A stretch of DNA of 64,000 nucleotides from Citrus sinensis (lineage: Eukaryota > Streptophyta > Magnoliopsida > Sapindales > Rutaceae). Positions 12,701-22,225 of this stretch are shown in pieces. Every line of letters starts with the position of its first letter. Within the stretch, counting starts at the first letter, position 1. The stretch covers positions 25,561,501 through 25,625,500 of the forward strand of contig NC_068560.1 of the NCBI RefSeq assembly GCF_022201045.2, written 5' to 3'. Made by a program: the position numbers and the translations under genes. The notes beneath the pieces are model-generated. The model had not been told where the DNA came from and made no database searches. It was given only the letters and a program-made list of their open reading frames with translations.

Positions 12701-13143
12701 ATGGTAAAACCAAGGTTATCGAACGCTCAGCTTTTTCTCATCAGGTAAAAGCTGACGCCATTGGTGAAAATAGATTTGAAATATATCCAAGAAAGGGTCA
12801 GGTTTGGGCCGTATACAAGAAAGGCAACTCAGAGTTGTCAGTCTCTGACTGGCTGAAGCATGAACGTGACATTGTGGAAATCTTGGAAGATCGTGAGCAG
12901 AACATAAAAGTAGCTATTCTGTCGTCCGTTAATGGTTATAAGTCGGTGTACAGAATTCCAAGAAGCCAAAGGTCCAAAACTAGGTTCGTGGATATTCCAC
13001 AGGCAGATTTGAGCAGATTTTCTCATCAGATTCCAGCTTTTCATTTCACCAGAGAGAAAAGTTATCAGCTTAGTGGCTGTTGGAATCTTGATCCCTTGGC
13101 AATTCCTGGTGCTACTTCTGGTGGTACTATTATTTTAGATTAA
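9730..13143 (+). CDS. DnaJ (J-domain) protein with two DUF3444 domains
   Basis: A single uninterrupted exon encodes 1137 aa. After an N-terminal helix-rich segment, residues 67-128 form a J domain with the HPD motif at 95-97. This motif stimulates the ATPase of Hsp70. Residues about 197-230 carry two CxxC pairs (SCSNCG, RCQNCQQC), a zinc-ribbon-like module typical of this plant group. A charged, low-complexity region with a basic KRKRK stretch follows, suggesting nuclear localisation. DUF3444 copies lie at about 497-720 and 929-1137. Each has the W(A)(I/L)Y...DGMPR core and ends in FSHQIP followed by the GxWxLDP/GSFEFDP motif. This is the normal layout for large plant DnaJ-DUF3444 proteins, whose exact role is unknown. 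The gene is intact and preceded by a spliced leader. Its 3' part from 10701 onward is duplicated at 33049. Confidence 0.93.
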   Translation: MECNKDEAIKAKQVAENKIRTGDFAGALRFAHKAQRLYPELDNVSQILTVCEVHCSAQNQTLGSEKDWYGILQIERSADEATIKKQYRKLALLLHPDKNKFAGAEAAFKLIGEAHRVLSDSTRRSTYDLKCRTTVRSSAPKTQPQSAQWNSFVKKQNGPASSFPRGPLQSGAANTVPKTPSQFTGSHPIENAQTTAFWTSCSNCGMRYQYYRTFVNKVLRCQNCQQCFTAFDLGTQGMPPGFPWHQFHSYNGVPNPAMQNGFPNPGPSKVASQNNCGKPSGRNFFKRFDPVSNAGNASQAGGSSKTQEKVGGRANLKEDAGMPKPNLANGMESGRTPKPNVVGTSRNSTRKRKRKSVIESDESSEEVDVEVQEKDSNFSSQNFAPDAGQQLRRSSRQRQNILYNENINDGDFFSSPKRSKGSKPDRSGEEELQEAGDHGGVSKYGTSSERELKQKASSIEESMPNKKSNTREHKAEGKEADISACDNGSTRNPEIIEYPDPDFNDFDKIREENCFAVNQTWAIYDPCDGMPRFHARIKKVFSPHFRLQITWLEPNPDDESEKAWCDVELPIGCGKFINGKTEDTEDRLMFSHQKSSIRSVGRRSFLIYPKVGETWAIFSDWDIKWGSDPEKHRPPYQYEFVEVLTDFDENVGIGVAYLGKVNGFVSLFKQTAHHGVISFSIAPAHMYKFSHQIPSYKMTGKEREGVPVGSFEFDPASLPTSVNKLDDPDDVQMEKENLVSKSSGLSPASAKGKEKPTMDSKKTSLPKRPDSDPEGEHLMPGRSATGSNRGMPNCNQVDAGQCINDKGCSEADERIKTCKKQTIVCAIDALRLRRSPRDLGKKKDQLNVSQCEVREEVYKHSDAKKIKKQSSILHFMGSVSSSHYNEKMHLHKKGGSSTSVKESYNAPSSPSTVHKIADAVCYDFKAERSEDKFEFGQIWALYSDVDGMPRNYAQVKRIETSDFRLHVVPLEACSPSNALNQPVCCGTFIVNGKTKVIERSAFSHQVKADAIGENRFEIYPRKGQVWAVYKKGNSELSVSDWLKHERDIVEILEDREQNIKVAILSSVNGYKSVYRIPRSQRSKTRFVDIPQADLSRFSHQIPAFHFTREKSYQLSGCWNLDPLAIPGATSGGTIILD

Positions 13144-13409
13144 ATAGGAGGAGTATGTTGTATACCCGTCCTTTTTCCCCCTCACCTTAATGTAAGCAGG
13201 GTCTTTTGCTAGAATGCCACATGTGAAAAGAATCAAATGAACTGGAGTAGAAATTTTTAACATCTTACTTTGTATGCATGGATGGCCTTGATTGTGATTA
13301 TTCTTTTATTTGGGCCCAGTTTTAATGTAACCTGCCAGATGATGAAATTTCTCTGGAACTTTTGTAGACTCCTTTGCGGTTAATTTTCAGTATTCACCGT
13401 ACTTATTTT

Positions 13410-13701
13410 GCACAATTTGTGATCTATTTTTGGTTTATCTTTATTTTTTCCCCTCATGAAAATTTAATCTATGGGTACGTTTTGGTTTACTTTGTTTTTT
13501 CACAGGGATAACTATTTGTAATTTGTCAATTCCACAGGTTTTTTTTTTTTTTTTTTTTACAGGGATAACTATTTTGCACATTTTGTGATTTATTTTCGTT
13601 TATCTTTATCTTTTCCCCTCATGAAAAATTAATCAATGAGTACGTTTTGGTTTACTTTGTTTTTTCACAGGGATAACTATTTGTAATTTGTCAATTCCAC
13701 A
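13410..13701. repeat. 127-bp direct repeat downstream of the DnaJ gene
   Basis: Two similar copies (13410-13536 and 13575-13701) are separated by a T tract. Unit 2 of the segmental duplication has only one copy (about 35630-35745), so the repeat arose or was lost after the large duplication. Confidence 0.75.
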
Positions 13702-13734
13702 CCCAATAATTCTAGAACTGTTGTGGTGCTTATA

Positions 13735-14400
13735 AATCTTAAATGGAGAACTTGAGGAAGCTCCTTATCCGAAATTGACACCACGACGACGTTTGTCTAT
13801 GTTGATTGTTCTGAGAAAGCTACTTGAAGATTGTGGCTAGACAGTTCTCGTAATTGGCCTTCTCATTGCTTCTGTTGTTCTCAATATTGCAGGTAATGAG
13901 TGCTTTAGGAGGACAGAAAGAGATGCTTGAATTGGTTCATTACTTTTTGGTCATCACTTGATGTTTGAATTTTTTGGTGTTGCTTCGCAGGTTGTTTTAG
14001 TTCCAGTTGCACTTGGCCCTGGACTCAATACTTACGCAAAAACAGTTGTGATTTTTCTTCGACCTGTGATGTCATTTGTTGCTACGGTACCTCATTGTGT
14101 ATTGGTAGCTCTCTTGCAATCAATCGAAGTCAGATTCTATCCAAGAGGGTCTTTTAATTGGTTCATCTGATATTGACATTTCATGCAGTGGCACTTGCTG
14201 TAGGACAATGGGTCTCCAAAATTCCATCTTTGAGGTAATTTCCTTCTTACTCAAGAGTATGTTATCCTACGCATGTTGAGGGAGAACCTTTGCTTGATGG
14301 AACTGAGAAGACAATTCTCCTTGTCATTGCCCTTGTTCAGTGGACTTTGGTTAATTGCTAGCTGGTTTTAGGTTCTCAATATGTTACCAGAAATAACAGA
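13735..14400 (+). pseudogene. BASS-family (sodium/bile acid symporter-like) transporter relic
   Basis: After an acceptor at about 13990 the frame reads VVLVPVALGPGLNTYAK, then TSLCIGSSLAINRSQIL, then HAVALAVGQWVSKIPSL. These are consecutive blocks of plant plastid BASS1-type transporters. The blocks lie in different frames, with a frameshift between FVATV and TSLC and a stop after SQILSKRV. Upstream exons and the start are missing. A parallel relic at 35755 keeps the preceding VPVDGVSLSRSILQ block that is partly deleted here. It is therefore an old pseudogene fragment that was copied with the segment. Confidence 0.8.
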
Positions 14401-16273
14401 GCTCATTTTGGGACCCTTTTTGTTAGTCCACACTTCAGTACACTCAGGTGATGCGTCTTCCAGGATAGGTGCTTATTAATCTTGCCAATGGGGGTATAAC
14501 AAATCTGATGGTCTTCCATCCTCATATGCAGGAAACAAGTGCAAGCATAATTTGAAAAAAAAAAAAATTAGAATGTCTACCGTTACCTGAGGCACTTATT
14601 TCTGGAAATTTAGAATTTGAGGTCTCATTTGCTGCAATTTGCAGGCAATCTTTGTGTGTTATTTCTTATATTTTTCAATTCTGCTAGTGACAATCCCCTG
14701 GAAAGTCGTATAGAAATTTCTGTTCCTCTGCTTATTCATTCGATTTTTGTTTTAATCTCAAGGCTCTATTTTTCTCTACTTAGCTTTCAGTATCTCAAAT
14801 GATCAACTTGTCAGCCATATTTGTTTAACTTTGTGAGTTATTATAGTTTTAAATTCCCACCCTCGATGACGATCTTATCTGTCTTATCTAAATGCTGTCG
14901 TGTATATGATTGCATTTCCTTTCAGATTGTTAGAATTTCATTGACCATGGTAGTTTAACCAGTCATTGGCATTTCCTAAGTTGTTGATATTCATAGAAGA
15001 ACAAACGGCAGTATAGTTAGTGTGATCCACGTCAAACAGGGAAGATGAACTAAAATGTGTTTACTTTCTAGATTGTGGAATCATAACTATTGATAAGGTT
15101 TAGTACACAAAATAAGAGTGAGAATCATAATTGAAATCGTGTGAGGCCCATAAATTTAGGAATTATTTCCATAGCTTTGATTTCTAAGGGGGTTGGAAAT
15201 CAAAGTCTGATTTCCAGAACTACCTTTTCTAGTCCATTAAATTTTCATAATCTCTAAATTACCTTCAGTCAAGTTTTGTTTTTTTAATTTGGTCCCTATA
15301 GAATATATGAATATGCCTAAAAGTTTTGTATTATTTACAAATAGGTCTATTATTTGATAACAATAATATCATAACTATTATTAATTTTATTATTATTATT
15401 ATATTAATATTAGTGTTATTAAAATTTATTATTTTATTATTTTGATTACTATTAATTATTGTTATTATTATTATTGTTGTTGTTAAAATTCATTAATTTC
15501 ATCATCATAATTGATATTATTGTCATCATTATTTTTATTTTTAGTTTTATTATTGTTTTTATTCTTATTATTGTTATTATTATAACATATACAAGTAATA
15601 CTAGAGACAACAATTAAGAAATAACATTTTAGTAACTTGTAATAGTATATTTTGACTCTAAGATAAAGTAAACACAATAATGGGAATCAGATTTCTACAG
15701 CTCAATGAAACAATTTATGCTTAATCCAATTCCTTATTCCGATTTCAACATATTCTGATTCCATTTCATTTCAATTCTCGTTTTGTAAACCACCACTATT
15801 GTCTTTAGATTTCTTTATTATTTTGTCCATCAACTCTTCTGATGAAATTCACATATATATTTTTTGGGAAATGGTCCATTCACTCCCGCCCTACTTACTG
15901 GTAGAAGCTCACGTTCTCATAGAGAAGAAGGGTTTTAATTCCATGAATGATTCAAATGGGAGCTTCTGTAGTAGATCAGCTTGATTTTTAGAACTTTTAT
16001 GATCCATGCACTAAATGGTTTAAATTAGAGCTTATAGGCAAAATAATTGACTTGACTTTTTTTACTGGCAAGAAGAAGTCAGCATGACATTCTCATTGTG
16101 CACTGGAATACAAAGTTCCACTTTTACGGGTCTTCTTGCTTGCCACTCAGTTGCTCTGAAGCAGTCAAGCAGTTTTACCACCATGCTCGCTGGTTGCATT
16201 GGTTGTCATGGGTCTTTGCGTTGCTTCTTCTTCCCGGGGCAGCGGTTCTCGAGTTCGTGACTTAACAAACTTA
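14401..16273. other. Intergenic, AT-rich, probable degenerate MITE
   Basis: No supported gene. A (TTA)n-like low-complexity tract fills about 15370-15600. The stretch 15096-15790 has weakly inverted ends, and a GTGAGGCCCA word is shared with the element at 18306, so it may be a decayed relative of that MITE. The whole block lacks a counterpart in duplication unit 2. Confidence 0.45.
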
Positions 16274-16534
16274 GGGTGCATTTGGGATTGAGGTTGGGTA
16301 GCTGTAACTTTTAAGTTACAACACTAAAGTGTTTGGTAAACACTAGCTGATGTAACTTGAAAGTTATGTTAATATGATTCTTCACTTGTATAATAGAAAA
16401 TTTATTATATTTTTAATAATTTTGTTAAAATTTATATTTACTACATATTATTAATTTTTATTTTATAATTATAATTTTTTTTTTCACACCAGCTGTAACT
16501 TAAAAGTTATACCACGTCAATTCCAATCAGGACC
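16274..16534. mobile_element. Tourist-like (PIF/Harbinger) MITE, 261 bp
   Basis: The element is flanked by TTA on both sides (16271-16273 and 16535-16537), the usual PIF/Harbinger target duplication. The ends GGGTGCATTTGGGATTGAGG and GGTCCTGATTGGAATTGACG (reverse complement of the right end) are imperfect inverted repeats. Both continue into the shared subterminal block AACTTTTAAGTTACA. The interior is AT-rich and non-coding. Confidence 0.75.
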
Positions 16535-16537
16535 TTA

Positions 16538-18302
16538 CTCAACTGGCACAGTAGCTCTGCCGTGAACGCTTTAACGAAGCAAACATCCATGCAGTTTCAG
16601 GCCTTGGATTGAACGGTTGTGTTACTTGTGTAAAGTTGGGCTGTGCTCTGTTTAGAAAGTATGTACGAACAACTTGTTAGTTTCTGTAACACACTTTGTG
16701 ATTCCTGTAACTTGAAGGCAATTGCTATATACAGAATCCTGATTATTTATTATTATTATTATTATGTAAACCTTCCGGTAATATATTTTAGAGTAGTTTA
16801 ACATAGGAGATTAGACGTTTTGCGTAATTACACCCCCACCAATTACAAAAATATCATTATTTTGCTTAAATGCAAATAGATTTGAGCATATACAAAGTAG
16901 TTGGTCATATCATTTGGAAGTTGGAACCAATCATCTTAGTTTTAAAGGCCGGCTAAGTTGCATTTCCTGTAAGTTACAGCAGGCTGATGTCAACCGTTAG
17001 CAAACAGAAATTCAACGGTCGATATGACTCCATGTGTATTAATTTCGTGGGCTGCTGCATTAACAAGCAAACATTTTGAAGGGTAAATTTCATTACACGC
17101 TTTATTAAATTAACGTACTTCAATTTATCCTTTAAAGCATGAAAATTTTAATTTACTCTTTAAATATAATTATTTTTAACAGTTGACTGATGTTAACTTA
17201 GAAAAATGTAAGAATGTTTGTAATTTTAACCAACAGTCGGTTTTGCAAGGTTAACAAAGTTAATGTTTGTAAAAATAAAAAAAAATCAATTTTACACTTA
17301 TATTGAATTTAAATATTTTAGAAATATAAATCATTAATCAATTAGTTGACTTTTACAGTCCAAAATACCATTTTACCCTTCAGAGTATTTAAAAGGAAAA
17401 TTAACCCATAAAGCTTATTTACATTCTATTACTAAAATATTCAACAGATTAACAATTAAAAATTATATAAAATTTAGAGAAATTTAAAAATCGAAGCCTT
17501 AGCCTGTAATCCCAATTTTTTATCCCTTTCTTTTCTATTAATATCATTTGTTATAAAATTTAATCTTACTTATTTTTTAAAAAATACTTTTAAACCATTT
17601 TAATATATTTTCTTCCCAAACAAGAAGCTAAGGGGTGAAATAGTAAAATAATTAATAATTTATAAATATTTAAATGTATCATATATTTATCAGTTTCTTT
17701 TATCATTTTTTATTCATTAATCCTAGGAATCTTAAACAATAACTCATTTTCAATTTACCATTAAAATTTTTAAAATGGACAGTTATAATCTTTTAAAATA
17801 AATTTTGAAAAGAGTTATGGGACAAAAAACTAATTTTATTCCTGGTTTGAGCTTTGAAAATCTAATAAATTACCAACCATACCATCCATTATAATTTATC
17901 CATAATTAAAATTTAAAATTATAGTTGATTTGTTTTTAGTTTTCTAAAATTGTAGTTGATTTGTTTTTAGTTTTCTAAAATTGTTTTTTTAATTCTTCGT
18001 CTTATTTTTCTTTTTTCTCTTGTTTGTCTTCTTTTTTCATGTTCTTCTTATTTCTTCGTCTTCTACTCCTTTTTTTTTTCAGCTTTGTTTCTTTATCTTT
18101 CCCCTATTCTTCTGCTTCTTTCTTCTTCTTGGCATCAAATCAAATAATTCTTCGCATCAATGAATGTTATCATAATCAAAATTAAAGCCTATAACACAAT
18201 AAAAAATTCAAATCTCAAAAATTATTAAAAAGGGTTTTTTTTTCTCTCTCTTCTTCATTTTTCTTCATCTTCTTTATTCCCTTCATCTTCATCTTCTTAA
18301 TT
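16538..18302. other. AT-rich intergenic DNA
   Basis: No gene is seen. It holds a (TTA)n run at about 16745-16764, a 31-bp direct repeat (17922-17952 and 17953-17983) and pyrimidine-rich TTCTTC tracts at 17990-18295. Confidence 0.6.
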
Positions 18303-18305
18303 TAA

Positions 18306-18898
18306 TGGTGCGTTTACTTCATGGAATGAGAATGGAGTACAATGAAAATTGACTGGGAATGAGAAATGAGAATGAAATTCTAATGTTTACTTGACAAAAA
18401 TAAATGGGAATGAGAATGTGCTAAAATGCCATTGATGTGTTTACTTGATAAAATAAATGGGAATGAGAAATGAAAATGAAAATTAATTTACCAAAATACC
18501 CATAGTATCAAATAATGTAATTTTCATTAACTAGATTAATGTATAAATATTATTATAAAAATAATATTATTATAATAAATGTTAATAATGATAATATTAA
18601 TAAAAATAATAATAACTAAAATAATAAAATTAATAAAATTTAATAATAATAATAATGACATTGAAAATAATAAAATTAATTGTGAGTTGAATTAGGGGAA
18701 TTCAGAAAATATGAAAAAATTAGAGGGATACAAAAATAAAAATAGATTTCATTATCATTCCTAATCTCAATGGAAATGAGATTTTCTTTTCTTATTCTCA
18801 AATTATGTGAGGCCCACACATTTTTTTTTACCGAATAAACATAAGTTTCATTCACACTCTTTTATTTCTATTCTCTAAACTTTCAAATAAACACACCA
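18306..18898. mobile_element. Tourist-like (PIF/Harbinger) MITE, 593 bp
   Basis: Both sides carry TAA (18303-18305 and 18899-18901). The left end TGGTGCGTTTACTT and the reverse complement of the right end TGGTGTGTTTATTT match at 12 of 14 positions. Both ends continue into AATGAGAATG-like subterminal sequence. The centre is a low-complexity AAT/ATA run without coding potential. Confidence 0.75.
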
Positions 18899-19038
18899 TA
18901 AATTCTTTAAAAGTTAACTTATATGTTTGAGTTCTTATTAAATGTTGAGCGAGTATACTGTTTAGAAGGGAATAATAAGGAGATACAGTGAAATTTAACC
19001 GCATTTTAAATTGCAAAATAAATTTAGAACAAAACTGG

Positions 19039-19110
19039 GGGGCATTCCGAGAATTGAACTCGGGACCTCTCGCACCCTAAGCGAGAATCATACCACTAGA
19101 CCAAATGCCC
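19039..19110 (-). tRNA. tRNA-Pro (anticodon AGG), nuclear
   Basis: On the minus strand a 72-nt cloverleaf can be drawn. The 7-bp acceptor stem pairs GGGCATT with AATGCCC, and the D arm is TGGTCTAGTGGTATGA. The anticodon stem CTCGC/GCGAG encloses loop TTAGGGT (anticodon AGG), and the T arm contains GAGTTCAATTC. No intron or mismatch is seen. TTTT just downstream (plus-strand AAAA at 19031-19034) can serve as a pol III terminator. It differs from organellar tRNA-Pro(UGG). Duplication unit 2 has no copy because that part is missing there. Confidence 0.95.
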
Positions 19111-19374
19111 ATCTTATTAATATGCATTTTCATAGAATAGTTTTATTTGTAGAATATAGAAAGAAGTTGGGACGATATATAATTGTATCGTTGCCTTCTT
19201 CCCTTTGTCCCTGCGGCACAAGCTTGACTGTGTGATATATGCTTGCAAGAAATGTGTAAATTACAAGTTGTTTCCTGTTTTACTTTGTAAGTTTGATGAT
19301 GTAAGCGGACGTTGTTATCTTTATTTAATGGACGATTTGATTTAGAAATAACATATTACAACATCAACGCCAAC

Positions 19375-20725
19375 TGTTCGATAAAATGCCTGTTAGAATT
19401 CTCAGACCTGTTTCAAGCTCGAGTACTGCATGTCCCTAAAGATAACGACATTTTCACTGTTTCATGTTGAAGATTTTAGATTGTTCAGGTGACTGTATAA
19501 CAAGTTAACAACGGCAGCTCGATAGTTTAAACGGGAAGGTAATCTCTCTTCATGTCTTCTCGAAGATTCTTTTTTATGCATTCAACTATGCCTTACGTAT
19601 GTATTAAATAGAGGTTTCGATTCAAATTGATATTGCACTCAATTGGTTTACTTTTTTTCAGTTGTTTGGATTACGATTAAGTTGAATTCATTTTTCAATA
19701 GTATGCCACATACTGAAACGGTGTAAAGCATGAGCTACAAAGTTTACTCTTCTTTTTTAATTTTCAATTGCTTATTTATTAATTGCATAATGTGTTTTAT
19801 TAGAAAAAAAGGGCCTGTTTGTCTTGGTTTATAAGTGTGAAGCGATGCCCAAATTTTGGAATAACCTTGTGAAGAATCTGGAGTTGAGAGTTAGGGACAA
19901 CTGGACAAGAAATGATGTCTTGAAATGGTCACTTAGTGTTTTTGTCATAATGACTTAATCTTTGAGTTGTTTTATTTCAAATACTGGATACCAGTGCCCT
20001 TGGAGCAGTTGTGATGATTTTTTAGTATGCTTTAACCATAAGAAGCTTCCATGTTGTAAACTGTTGGCTCAGATTATTCAAATGTTTAAGAGAAAGCTAA
20101 AGGTGATTGCCCATTGCATATTTTCTGATTTCCTTTTGTTTGAATTGTTTCAATCTAATTGTAGAGAAAGTCTCAAGACTCTGAGTTTCTTATTCCCTTT
20201 TAACAGTTAAGATTTGATTGATAATTTGCATATCTGTGTCAAATGTACAGTAATTTGCCACTATGTGATATATTTATTATCAAGCCATTATAAATATATT
20301 TTTACTGGCCAGATTTTGATGCATTTCACTTGTGCTTCTCTTAGGTTCCTTGGCTTTATCAAATCCTCATAAATTGATTTAAACAAGCTCCGTCTCTCCC
20401 TTTCTGTCTATTATTTGCTTGCTAGAAACGTGTGAGCGTGATGCATTACTAGTTGTATTTCAATTTGTAATTTTGTTTTGGAGGAAGAAGACTTTGTTTT
20501 TTATTTTCATGAGTGGTTACCTGTTGAAGTAGCATATCACAGAATGCATGTTGAGTGTTCTATAAAATGATTGTCGGAACTCTTGAGTTATTTACTGCAA
20601 TGATTTGAGTTATTGCATGTTGAAATGCTTATGATTTAATCACTATTTCATGTTGCAGTTTTTGGATTTTTCAAGGTATCATATAGCAAGTGAAATACGG
20701 CAGCTTGGTAGTTTCTGAAACGTGA
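19375..20725. repeat. Pair of diverged copies of the uL18 leader (19375-19536 and 20557-20725)
   Basis: The stretch just before the uL18 start codon (about 20557-20725) has a diverged copy at 19375-19536. Shared blocks include GTTCNATAAAATG, TTTCATGTTG and CGGCAGCTYGRTAGTTT. The earlier copy may be the first untranslated exon, since a donor GAAGGTAATCT follows at 19537. Between the two copies lies sequence related to the DCD gene's leader intron. Confidence 0.6.
19578..20370. repeat. Segment homologous to the DCD-gene leader intron
   Basis: This interval matches the leader introns of both DCD genes (26258-27775 and 37605-39110) in the same order. Landmarks are CCTTACGTATGTAT, CTGAAACRRTGTAAAGCATGAGC, GACAAGAAATGATGTCTTGAA, AGAAGCTTCC and CAGATTATTSAAATGTT. 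Here it sits in the 5' region of the unrelated uL18 gene. It is shorter than the DCD introns and carries no gene of its own. Confidence 0.8.
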
Positions 20726-20729
20726 AAAC

Positions 20730-21914
20730 ATGCTGAAGCAAGTAGTAGGCAAGGTTTTAAACAACTGGCTGGTTGCAAATGGAGGAGAGAAGGCTATTAG
20801 GCCTTTTCTTTATGTACCCACTAGTAGTTTGCATCAAGGGCAGGTATTTAGTTTAGGATGTGGTTATGAGCTATTTTTGTAACCACCCATTTGATTTTAT
20901 CTTTTTGAGTTCATGCAGAGTCAGGTCTTTTATGGTTTCCAAAATTTTTTTTTTAAAAAAAGCAAGCTAGGTCTTTTATTGATTATCAAACTGGCCCCGT
21001 GTTTGTACTTGATGCAATAGAAGAGGCTAAGATGAAACCAGTGGCGCTTTGCTTTATTAATGTTGCTTCTTGAAACTTATTATTATGAATGAAGTGCAAA
21101 TTTAATTTTGGAAGTGAAATATAATGAGTTTGTGTTAGTTTATATAATGGATTACAATCTAAAAGGTATGGTGAATGTTTTATATTAGGTTTAGTTTTGG
21201 TTGATAGAACTGTGAACTTGTAATTATATTGTATTGACGACTTTTAGACAGAATAATAGTACACAACAAACTATATATGCACACTCATCCAACAAACTGA
21301 CTTGGGTTGATATGTTTGAATTTGTAAAAACTATTGTCATTGATCTAATCATAATATGCCAGATTAGTTTGTATGGATGAGGTTGTATGTTTAGCATAAA
21401 TCTTTTTTGAATAGACTATGTTCACAGTATGATTGTGTTTATGCACTTGAAATGGTTACAGGTTCTAAATGCACCGAGGAGCTTTTTTGGCGTAGAGGAT
21501 TTCCTTGATGATGACAATAGCCGGCCATACACTTACAAGAAGGAGAAGAAATCGAAGAACACAACCAAGCATATTTCATTCAAACAACGCACTGTTGCAT
21601 ATATGGAACCATTTACACTTGACGTGTTCATCTCCAAGCGGTTTGTTTCAGCCTCACTCACCCATAGGGTGACTAGTAAGCAAGTAGCCGTTGCTGGCAC
21701 AAACTCTAAAGACATCAAAGCAGTGCTCAGGTCCCGATCAGATATACCTGCATGTTTGGCCATTGGTCGGATTTTGGCAGAGAGGGCCAGAGAAGCAGAT
21801 GTCTACACTGCTTCGTACACACCCAGGGAGCGGGATAAATTTGAAGGAAAGATTCGAGCTGTGGTTCAGTCCCTCATTGATAATGGAATCGATGTTAAAA
21901 TCTATCTTGACTGA
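20730..21914 (+). CDS. Organellar-type ribosomal protein L18 (uL18/L5e family)
   Basis: Two exons, 20730-20843 and 21462-21914, encode 188 aa starting MLKQVVGKVLNNWL and ending DNGIDVKIYLD. The product closely resembles the small plant Ribosomal L18p/L5e family protein of the At1g08845 type. The uL18 fold is recognisable in residues about 75-185: THRVTSKQVAVAGTNSKDI, then PACLAIGRILAERA, then the GKIRAVVQSLIDNG helix. uL18 proteins bind 5S rRNA in the large ribosomal subunit, and a mitochondrial role is likely from the family. The ATG was chosen because exon 1 reads through in frame to a clean donor (CAGGTATTT). A long untranslated 5' region with an intron is likely. A truncated copy of exon 2 lies at 36600. 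Confidence 0.9.
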
Positions 21915-22225
21915 ATGATTAAGTTGCAATTGTTATTGAAATTTCTCTTGTTCGACCGTTGGACTGTTGTTAACTTTTTGCTTGTCCTTGTAAAGGTGAA
22001 ATAGCCATGTTCGGAAATGCAAGAAACTTTTGCATTTTTGGTATTTTGGGTTCAGATAAGTGAATAATATGATACAAGTTTTGACTGCTTGGTCAATCTT
22101 CTTGAGTCAGGATTTTTCGTTTTCTGAGATTACTATAATAAATTTTGCTATTGATTTTGAATGAATTTGGACGTACAAAAACAGTTTTAGCCCCATACAA
22201 TCTATCTATCTATATATATATATAT

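Noticed and set aside
17060..17420. MITE with inverted ends around GAAGGGTAAATTTC
   Set aside because: The inverted similarity is short and AT-driven, and no target duplication is found.
19011..19235. 74-aa plus-strand frame over the tRNA
   Set aside because: It is the antisense of tRNA-Pro plus flanking non-coding DNA.
20730..21914. Starting the uL18 protein at 21429 in exon 2
   Set aside because: That start reads through intron sequence. The exon 1 start at 20730 gives the conserved N-terminus and a clean splice.
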